NCBI GenBank assembly: GCA_902785925.1
Contig: CADAAI010000008.1
Span: forward strand, 62,001-126,000
Direction: 5' to 3'
DNA: 64,000 nucleotides
DNA from: an uncultured Bacteroidales bacterium
GTDB taxonomy: Bacteria; Bacteroidota; Bacteroidia; Bacteroidales; Muribaculaceae
In this document: positions 58,029 through 64,000 of the stretch, piece by piece
Layout of the letters: each line of letters opens with the position of its first letter
Numbering within the stretch: position 1 is the stretch's first letter
Program-made: the position numbers and the translations under genes
Notes under the pieces: generated by a model
What the model was told of the DNA's origin: nothing
Database searches by the model: none
What the model saw: the letters and a program-made list of their open reading frames with translations, nothing else

Positions 58029-59195
58029 ATGAACTACAAATTTTTGTCATTGATTGGTGCTTTGTTGCTTGGCTGTGGCTGCGCAATGGCACAAAACTAT
58101 GAGGACGACATCTATTATGATGGCAGTTCTGAGCCCAAAACGACAAAGGTTAAGGTTGTCACCAAGAGTCAGCCGGTAGCGTCGAATTATTATGGAACAT
58201 TGTCGACAACTGTCACTCCCCTCAGTGGTGTGGTGAACGGTCGTGACGTTGATGAGTATAATCGCCACGTCGATGGTTATTATATGAGCGACGATACTGT
58301 TTATCTTGATGACGAGACATTTGCCAACACTCGTCGCATAGAGCGTTTCCACAATCCCGACATCGTGATACGTTCTAATGACCCCGACCTTATCGAGTAT
58401 TATTTCGATAGCACTCCTACGGTAAACCTCATTGTGGGAAGTGATTGGGGCTATGGCCCTTATTATGGATGGGGATGGCATTCAGCCTACTACGACCCAT
58501 GGTATAGCTGGGGTTGGGGCTGGTATAATCCCTGGCGCTATAGCTATTGGTATGATTGGGGATGGTATGGTGGCTGGTATCGTCCTTGGTACTCTGGCTG
58601 GTATTCTGGCTGGGGATGGGGATGGAACCATCACTACTGGGGACACAATTATGGATGGACCCATCACAACGGCTGGTATGGTGATCATGGTCGTTATCGC
58701 GGAGGCATAAACGGACGTCGTCCAGGCCTCAATTATCATGGTGATCGTGGCAACACAGGCAATCATGGCATTACAGCTGCACCAGGTCGACATGGTGTGA
58801 ATCGTAACGGTATGGCAGGTCGCACCATCAATGGTCGCAATAGTGGAATTATCAATCATGGAAACATTGGAACTGCTAGCGTAAATCGTGGCACTTACAA
58901 TGGACGTACCATGCAGCCAGGTGGTCGCTCATCGGGAATCATGAGTGGTGGTGGTCGTTCTACTGGCACCTTCAGGGGAGCGCCTTCTTCGAGTGGTCGC
59001 ATCTACAGTCCATCTTCGAGTGGTCGCAGCTATAGTTCTCCATCATCAAGCGGCCGTAGCTATTCTGGCGGCCATAGCAGTGGTGGATTCTCAGGAGGTG
59101 GCCGTAGCGGCGGTGGCGGCTTCTCGGGTGGTGGCAGCCACGGTGGCGGCGGTAGCCATGGCGGTGGTGGCGGCAGTCACGGAGGTCGTCGTTAA
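58029..59195 (+). CDS. Exported Trp/Tyr/Gly-rich low-complexity protein
   Basis: This is a 388-residue protein with signal peptide (MNYKFLSLIGALLLGCGCAMAQ), an acidic linker to about residue 135, then a region of about 80 residues dominated by Trp, Tyr and Gly (YYGWGWHSAYYDPWYSWGWG), then Arg/Gly/His/Asn-rich and Ser/Gly-rich stretches ending in Gly-His repeats. Function is unknown. Such composition fits a surface-adhesive or self-associating protein (inference). It lies 50 nt before the FadL-type gene and may share its transcript. Confidence 0.8.
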   Translation: MNYKFLSLIGALLLGCGCAMAQNYEDDIYYDGSSEPKTTKVKVVTKSQPVASNYYGTLSTTVTPLSGVVNGRDVDEYNRHVDGYYMSDDTVYLDDETFANTRRIERFHNPDIVIRSNDPDLIEYYFDSTPTVNLIVGSDWGYGPYYGWGWHSAYYDPWYSWGWGWYNPWRYSYWYDWGWYGGWYRPWYSGWYSGWGWGWNHHYWGHNYGWTHHNGWYGDHGRYRGGINGRRPGLNYHGDRGNTGNHGITAAPGRHGVNRNGMAGRTINGRNSGIINHGNIGTASVNRGTYNGRTMQPGGRSSGIMSGGGRSTGTFRGAPSSSGRIYSPSSSGRSYSSPSSSGRSYSGGHSSGGFSGGGRSGGGGFSGGGSHGGGGSHGGGGGSHGGRR

Positions 59196-59245
59196 TTCAA
59201 GAGTTAGAATTATCATAACAAAGAAACTTAAAAGTGATTTTTACA

Positions 59246-60850
59246 ATGAAGAAATTATATATTGCATTACTGCTTGGTGGTGCTTCACTCATGGCAAGCG
59301 CACAGGCAACGTTTGATGTACTCAAAATGTCGGAAACTGAACTTAGCGGTACCTCACGCTATATGTCGATGGCTGGCGCCTTTGGTGCCCTTGGAGGCGA
59401 TGCCTCGGCTGTGACAATCAATCCTGGAGGTATTGGCGTGTATCGCAGTAGTGACATTTCGGCAACTATGAACCTCAATTTCCTGTCAACCAAGAGCGGT
59501 GATTTTCAGAATCTTACCGATACTAAGTTCTGGTTCAACAATGTGGCCTATGTGGGTTCAATGAAGATTGATAGCGACTTCTTTAAGTATTTTAACTGGG
59601 GATTCTCGTTCAATCGTGTGAAGTCGTTCAATCGTCGTTATCAGGGTGGATACGACACCAATTACTCGCTCACCAATAAAATCGCCGACAACCTTAACGC
59701 AGGCAACTGGATAGAAGATGATCTTTCGGTAAACTCTTACGATGGTAATATTTATTATGAGAGTAATGCACCCTGGCTTGGCATTCTTGCCTATCAGTCC
59801 TACTTGCTCAATCCCAATCTTGATGGTTCATTGAGTGGATTGTCAACTAATGGTACTACAGGTACTGCCAATTTCTATGTTGAAGAGAAGGGACACACCG
59901 ATGAGTATAATATCACTTTGGGTGGTAACTTTAAGAATACAGTATTCTGGGGTTTGAACTTTGGTATCACCGACTTGCGTTTCGACAGTTATCAGTATTA
60001 TGGTGAAGACCTCGACAATGCTCTGGTTACCGATTACTTTGTTGACAACGAGGGCAATTACATTGCTACTGGTGCAACAACTCTTGGTTACGCAGGCTAT
60101 GATTTCCAATCCTATCAGGAGACTCGTGGCACTGGCTACAACTTCAAGATGGGTGTTATTGTAAAGCCTATCAACCAGTTGCGCATTGGTGCTGCTTTTC
60201 ACACTCCCACCTATTATGACATGAAAGACCTTTACAAGGTTCAAAGTGGATTTGACTTATTGCCTAATGGTATGTCTAGCAAAGACATGTTCCAGGGTAG
60301 TACCGAGACAGGTGAGGAGGGCTATTACGACGAGTATCGCTACACCATCAAGACTCCATGGCGTTTCATCGGTAGCCTTGCAGTGGTTCCCAGCAGCAAG
60401 GGAATGATTAGCCTCGACTATGAGTATGTGGGCGCAACAACCATGCGATGCGGTGATGAGGGAGGCTACAACTATGGTGATACCGAGATGAAGATTAAAG
60501 ATCAGCTTCAACCTTCACACATCCTGCGAGTGGGTGGTGAGTTCCGTGCAACTCCCAACTTCAGCGTTCGTGCAGGCTACTCTTATCAGACTTCTCCTGT
60601 AAAGGACGAGGTTAAGGGCATTGCCAACAACAATGTTGATGTTGTTTCGAGCAACTACATGTACCAGTACGACAAGAGCAACCAGTACATTACTTGTGGT
60701 GTGGGCTATCGCTACAAGAAGTTTTATGCCGACGCAGCTTATGTTCACCAAACTCGCACCAGCCAGTATCATGCATTCCCTGGCGAGTCGGGCGAGGAGG
60801 TAAAAGATAACAACAATAAGATTGCACTCACATTGGGATTCCGATTCTGA
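59246..60850 (+). CDS. OmpP1/FadL-family outer membrane protein
   Basis: This is an outer-membrane beta-barrel of 534 residues. The signal peptide (MKKLYIALLLGGASLMASAQ) is followed by the FadL N-terminal segment SRYMSMAGAFGALGGDASAVTINPGGIGVYRSSDISATMNLNF. The rest is strand-rich and ends with the aromatic KIALTLGFRF. The family imports hydrophobic compounds; the substrate is unknown. Start 59246 is preferred over a TTG 12 nt upstream. Confidence 0.9.
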   Translation: MKKLYIALLLGGASLMASAQATFDVLKMSETELSGTSRYMSMAGAFGALGGDASAVTINPGGIGVYRSSDISATMNLNFLSTKSGDFQNLTDTKFWFNNVAYVGSMKIDSDFFKYFNWGFSFNRVKSFNRRYQGGYDTNYSLTNKIADNLNAGNWIEDDLSVNSYDGNIYYESNAPWLGILAYQSYLLNPNLDGSLSGLSTNGTTGTANFYVEEKGHTDEYNITLGGNFKNTVFWGLNFGITDLRFDSYQYYGEDLDNALVTDYFVDNEGNYIATGATTLGYAGYDFQSYQETRGTGYNFKMGVIVKPINQLRIGAAFHTPTYYDMKDLYKVQSGFDLLPNGMSSKDMFQGSTETGEEGYYDEYRYTIKTPWRFIGSLAVVPSSKGMISLDYEYVGATTMRCGDEGGYNYGDTEMKIKDQLQPSHILRVGGEFRATPNFSVRAGYSYQTSPVKDEVKGIANNNVDVVSSNYMYQYDKSNQYITCGVGYRYKKFYADAAYVHQTRTSQYHAFPGESGEEVKDNNNKIALTLGFRF

Positions 60851-60887
60851 TATTCGCGCCATTGAGCGCAAAAAAATAGTGAAAAAA

Positions 60888-60917
60888 GGGAGGCGTTGTT
60901 AATAAAATGCCTCCTTT
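60888..60917 (+). terminator. Terminator after the FadL-type gene
   Basis: GGAGGCGTT pairs with AATGCCTCC (one G-U pair) around an 8-nt loop, followed by TTTC and T-rich sequence. Confidence 0.82.
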
Positions 60918-60921
60918 CTCT

Positions 60922-60952
60922 TTTGTGATATGGTGCTTTTTGCCTATTTTTG
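60922..60952 (+). promoter_or_regulatory. Promoter of the Pif1-like helicase gene
   Basis: TTTG at 60922-60925, a 19-nt gap and TATTTTTG at 60945-60952 match the consensus, 21 nt before the ATG at 60974. This rules out the upstream TTG at 60950. Confidence 0.75.
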
Positions 60953-60973
60953 AGCACTTTTTCGCAACGTGGC

Positions 60974-63061
60974 ATGAACAGCATCAATCTTGAGAATATT
61001 GACCTTGACAACCTTGAGTTCCAGAATGCTTGGAACTTGATTCGCAATACCCGTCGTTCGGTGTTCCTTACCGGTAAAGCTGGCACGGGAAAAAGCACTT
61101 TTCTCAAGTATATTTGTGCCAAGACCAGCAAGGAGCATGTGGTGTTGGCACCCACAGGCATTGCTGCTGTAAACGTGGGCGGGCAGACTCTCCATTCGTT
61201 CTTTAAGATTCCTTTCAAGCCTTTGTTGCCCGACGATCCCGACTTCTCACCACGTCGCTTGCGCAAGACGCTCCGATATTCGGCACAAAAAGTAAAGCTC
61301 ATAAAAAAGTTGGAGCTAATTATCATCGACGAGATTTCGATGGTTCGCTGCGACATTATTGACTTTATCGACAAGGTTCTGCGCATTTATTCTGAGAATA
61401 TGCGTGAACCTTTTGGTGGCAAGCAGCTACTTTTTGTTGGTGACATTTTTCAGCTTGAGCCGGTAATCACGCGTGACATGCGTGATATTTTGCGTAGGTA
61501 TTACCAGCAGTTTTTCTTTTTCAATGCCAAAGTGTTTGGCAAGTTGGGACTCATTCCCATTGAGCTTCGCAAGATATACCGTCAGACCGACAGCAGTTTC
61601 ATCGCAATGCTTGATCGGGTTCGGGTGAGTCATGCCACAGCTAGCGATATACAATTGCTTAATAGTCGCTTTAATGTCAATTACATGGAACCCGATGAGG
61701 GACTTGTAATGACTCTCGCTTCACGGCGCGAAACCGTTGATTCTATCAACGATGACCATATGAAAGCGCTGAAAACTCCAGAGTATGTCTTCACTGGGGT
61801 TGTAACCGATGTTTTCCCCGACAATGACTTGCCCACTAGCAAAGAACTCACACTCAAGCAAGGCGCACAAGTGATTTTCATTCGCAATGATAAGGAAGGG
61901 CGATGGGTAAATGGCACTCTAGGAAAAGTGTCAAGAATTGATAGCGATGGGGTAGAGGTAGAACTTGAAAATGGAGAAGGATATCTTCTCGAGCAGGAGA
62001 TTTGGGAAAATGTCCAATACTCTTATGATGAAAAGGAAAAGAAGGTAATAGAGAACGTGGTAGGCACATTTCGACAATATCCCATAAAGCCAGCCTGGGC
62101 TCTCACTGTGCACAAGAGCCAAGGTCTTACTTTCAACAATATTGTCATTGACTTTGCCGGTGGTGCGTTTTCAAGCGGGCAAACTTACGTGGCACTATCG
62201 CGTTGCACTTCGCTTGAGGGTATCACACTTCTTAAACCACTCTCTCAGCGAGATATTATTGTCAACACTGCTATTGTCGATTTTAGTCGCCAGTTCAACA
62301 ATCTGGCGGTAATCAATGATGCTATGCTCCTTGAGAAGGCTAATGGTTTGTACACGATGGCTTCTATCGCCTTTGACAATGATGACTTTTCACGATGTGT
62401 TGATTGCTTTGCTCAGGCTATGGAAATACACTCGGTTATTGCCGACCCCGTAATACGTCGCTTGATTAAGATTAAGTTCAACAAGTTTGATCGTTTGAAA
62501 GCCAAGATCAAGAATCTTGAGGGCGTTATCGATTCGCAGAATAAGATGTTGACCAGTTTAGCATCGGAGTTTACGGCAATGGGTGACCAATCTTTAGGAT
62601 TTGGACAATTGGCTCAGGAAGAAGAAATTCCCTATGGTGATGCCAAGCCTCGACTCGATGAGATTGCTATTAAGTCGGCTATGGCTAATTATAATAAGGC
62701 ATTAAAGTTATGTGATGGTTTTGTGCCGGCTATGCTTGGTAAGGCACGACTCATGGAGGCAATAGGTGAGGTCGACCAGGCTATTTCACAGCTTGAGAAA
62801 ATTCTTGACAACAATAAGAACTGCTACGAAGCTCTTATGGCACTTGCGGCATTAAATGAGAAGGGAAAAGACATCGCGGCAGCTATCAAGCTGTTTAAAC
62901 GTGCAACGCGGGCACATCGTACTGCGATAGAGCCCTATGTGGCATTGGCAAGGATCTTTGAGATGATTGGACTTGACGATGTTGCCGACGAGTATCTTGA
63001 CAGGGCAAAGCAAATGCGGAAGCAGCAACAAGCAAAGAAGACTCGCCGCAAAAAGAAATAA
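60974..63061 (+). CDS. Pif1-like helicase with C-terminal TPR domain
   Basis: This is a 695-residue protein. Residues about 20-420 form a Pif1/RecD-type SF1B helicase: FLTGKAGTGKSTFLKYI (Walker A), APTGIAAVNVGGQTLHSFF (motif Ia), IIDEISMVRCDIIDF (Walker B), GDIFQLEPV (motif III), and WALTVHKSQGLTFNNIVID with YVALSRCTSLEGITLL (motifs V/VI). Residues about 440-690 hold tetratricopeptide-type repeats (ALKLCDGFVPAMLGKARLMEAIGEVDQAISQLEKIL, and AIKLFKRATRAHRTAIEPYVALARIFEMIG) and a basic tail. Helicase substrate unknown; TPRs suggest a protein partner. Confidence 0.93.
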   Translation: MNSINLENIDLDNLEFQNAWNLIRNTRRSVFLTGKAGTGKSTFLKYICAKTSKEHVVLAPTGIAAVNVGGQTLHSFFKIPFKPLLPDDPDFSPRRLRKTLRYSAQKVKLIKKLELIIIDEISMVRCDIIDFIDKVLRIYSENMREPFGGKQLLFVGDIFQLEPVITRDMRDILRRYYQQFFFFNAKVFGKLGLIPIELRKIYRQTDSSFIAMLDRVRVSHATASDIQLLNSRFNVNYMEPDEGLVMTLASRRETVDSINDDHMKALKTPEYVFTGVVTDVFPDNDLPTSKELTLKQGAQVIFIRNDKEGRWVNGTLGKVSRIDSDGVEVELENGEGYLLEQEIWENVQYSYDEKEKKVIENVVGTFRQYPIKPAWALTVHKSQGLTFNNIVIDFAGGAFSSGQTYVALSRCTSLEGITLLKPLSQRDIIVNTAIVDFSRQFNNLAVINDAMLLEKANGLYTMASIAFDNDDFSRCVDCFAQAMEIHSVIADPVIRRLIKIKFNKFDRLKAKIKNLEGVIDSQNKMLTSLASEFTAMGDQSLGFGQLAQEEEIPYGDAKPRLDEIAIKSAMANYNKALKLCDGFVPAMLGKARLMEAIGEVDQAISQLEKILDNNKNCYEALMALAALNEKGKDIAAAIKLFKRATRAHRTAIEPYVALARIFEMIGLDDVADEYLDRAKQMRKQQQAKKTRRKKK

Positions 63062-63093
63062 GGTCGCACCTTCATGGGGTTGCGACCTTATTT
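63056..63093. terminator. Bidirectional terminator between the helicase and proS
   Basis: AAATAAGGTCGCA pairs perfectly with TGCGACCTTATTT around a 12-nt loop. It overlaps the helicase stop codon and serves both convergent genes. Confidence 0.92.
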
Positions 63094-63111
63094 CACTCGT
63101 GTGTGTGACTA

Positions 63112-64000
63112 TTAATAGTTTCTAGCGAACACTACACGGCATTTCGAGGGTTTGCCCGTGAGCATGTCAACACCGTCTTCGGGTTCAGCATCGAGCGGAA
63201 TGCAGCGAATTGTTGCCTTGGTCTCCTCCTTGATGCGTTCCTCGGTCTCGGGAGAGCCGTCCCAATGTGCGAGAATAAAACCACCTTTCTCAATCTGCTC
63301 CTTAAACTCGTCGTAGGTGTCGACCTTGAAAGTCATCTTGTGACGGAAGTCGAGCGCTTTCTTGAAGATATTGGCTTGGATGTCGTCGAGAAGATTCTTG
63401 ACGGTATCCTCGATTCCTTCAAGCGATGTGCTCGACTTTTCGAGTGTGTCACGGCGCATAATTTCGATAGTACCGTTGGCTATGTCGCGGGCTCCAAGCA
63501 CGAGACGTACTGGAACACCTTTAAGCTCATAGTCGGCAAACTTGAAGCCCGGTCGCTTGTTGTCGGCATTGTCATATTTTACCGAGATTCCCATGTTGCG
63601 CAGGTTTGTGACAATTGGGTCAACCTTGGCATTAATCTCATCAAGTTGATCTTGAGTCTTATAAATAGGAACAATTACTACTTGGATAGGAGCCAACTTG
63701 GGTGGCAGAACTAGACCGTTGTCATCGCTGTGAGTCATGATAAGAGCACCCATCAGGCGAGTAGAAACTCCCCAAGAAGTAGCCCATACATAATCGAGCG
63801 TATTCTCTTTGTTCACAAATTTCACGTCAAATGCCTTTGCGAAGTTTTGTCCCAAGAAGTGAGATGTTCCCGACTGGAGAGCCTTGCCGTCTTGCATCAT
63901 TGCCTCAATAGTGTAGGTCTCGAGAGCTCCGGCAAAACGCTCGTTAGCCGATTTCACGCCCTTAACAACAGGCACAGCCATATATTTCTCGGCAAAATCG
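63112..64000 (-). CDS. proS: Prolyl-tRNA synthetase, C-terminal part (5' end beyond window)
   Basis: This is the C-terminal 295 or so residues of class II prolyl-tRNA synthetase. Motifs [34 protein letters not shown] (motif 3 region and active-site loop) and the anticodon-binding domain ([16 protein letters not shown]) are clear. The frame stays open to the right edge (DFAEKY precedes the first Met in view), so the gene starts outside the window; the internal Met at 63981 is not the start. Confidence 0.95.
   Translation of the reverse strand, partial: DFAEKYMAVPVVKGVKSANERFAGALETYTIEAMMQDGKALQSGTSHFLGQNFAKAFDVKFVNKENTLDYVWATSWGVSTRLMGALIMTHSDDNGLVLPPKLAPIQVVIVPIYKTQDQLDEINAKVDPIVTNLRNMGISVKYDNADNKRPGFKFADYELKGVPVRLVLGARDIANGTIEIMRRDTLEKSSTSLEGIEDTVKNLLDDIQANIFKKALDFRHKMTFKVDTYDEFKEQIEKGGFILAHWDGSPETEERIKEETKATIRCIPLDAEPEDGVDMLTGKPSKCRVVFARNY

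Noticed and set aside
60769..61386. A 205-codon minus-strand frame over the end of the FadL-type gene and the start of the helicase
   Set aside because: It overlaps two well-supported genes and a terminator and has no recognisable domain.
1..64000. Search for a CRISPR array, prophage, transposase or integration scar
   Set aside because: No regular spaced repeats, phage structural genes or transposase motifs were seen, and neither tRNA has a visible repeated 3' end nearby.

Overview
The window is about 64 kb of chromosome from a Gram-negative anaerobe of the order Bacteroidales, probably Muribaculaceae or Prevotellaceae. Four things point there. Most intergenic regions carry the Bacteroidota promoter pattern (TTTG or TTG, a gap of about 19-20 nt, then TAnnTTTG). 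Protein families typical of the group are present: DUF4301, DUF5063, DUF3109, PepSY-like proteins and the type IX secretion plug protein. Two secreted proteins end in dockerin-like tails. Both [FeFe] hydrogenases and tryptophanase are anaerobic fermentation enzymes. The family level is an inference. No phage, insertion sequence, CRISPR array or rRNA operon is visible, so this is core chromosome.

Layout. 1-5.9 kb: a trimeric, probably electron-bifurcating NAD-linked [FeFe] hydrogenase operon (NuoF-like subunit cut by the left edge, HydA, NuoE-like), a terminator, then a separately promoted second [FeFe] hydrogenase whose N-terminal part looks like a NuoF-type subunit with its FMN/NADH core removed. 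5.9-13.5 kb: yicC, gmk, nadD, a DUF5063 protein, an M18 aminopeptidase, a phosphohexomutase, a small conserved protein, a PlsC-like acyltransferase and an omega-amidase-like nitrilase. 13.5-18 kb (minus strand): U32 peptidase, tRNA-Met, an M16-family protein without its zinc motif, and kdsB. 18-22.4 kb: a structured 340-nt leader, recJ-recQ, and a small winged-helix protein. 22.4-24.3 kb: tryptophanase behind a 285-nt leader with short ORFs. 24.4-27.6 kb (minus): Sel1-repeat protein, typA, ung. 27.6-29.6 kb: tRNA-Arg, a membrane protein/winged-helix regulator operon followed by a possible 20-residue microprotein, and Fe-type superoxide dismutase.

29.7-37 kb: PQQ-propeller lipoprotein, secreted LRR-like dockerin protein, DMT exporter, small secreted protein, secreted thioredoxin, DUF4301 protein. 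37-42.9 kb: a Rel-family (p)ppGpp synthetase with a degenerate hydrolase site, two PepSY-like secreted proteins, and nfnAB, which links NADH, NADPH and ferredoxin pools and so belongs functionally with the hydrogenases at the left end. 43-47.1 kb: a possible 41-residue basic protein, fRMsr, the T9SS plug protein and a CotH-dockerin protein. 47.2-50.8 kb (minus): CaCA antiporter, fabD, SLC13 transporter. 50.9-55.7 kb: tatAC, an NSS transporter, folP, cdaA (c-di-AMP synthase), DUF3109. 55.7-57.7 kb (minus): trpS and cvfB. 58-64 kb: a Trp/Tyr/Gly-rich exported protein, a FadL-type outer membrane protein, a Pif1-like helicase with C-terminal TPRs, and proS cut by the right edge.

The observations most worth a second look are the NuoF/HydA chimera (4064-5875), the tryptophanase leader with overlapping mini-ORFs (22606-22927), the structured transcript upstream of recJ (18102-18444), and four small ORFs that length filters would miss (13642, 22655, 28878, 43140).
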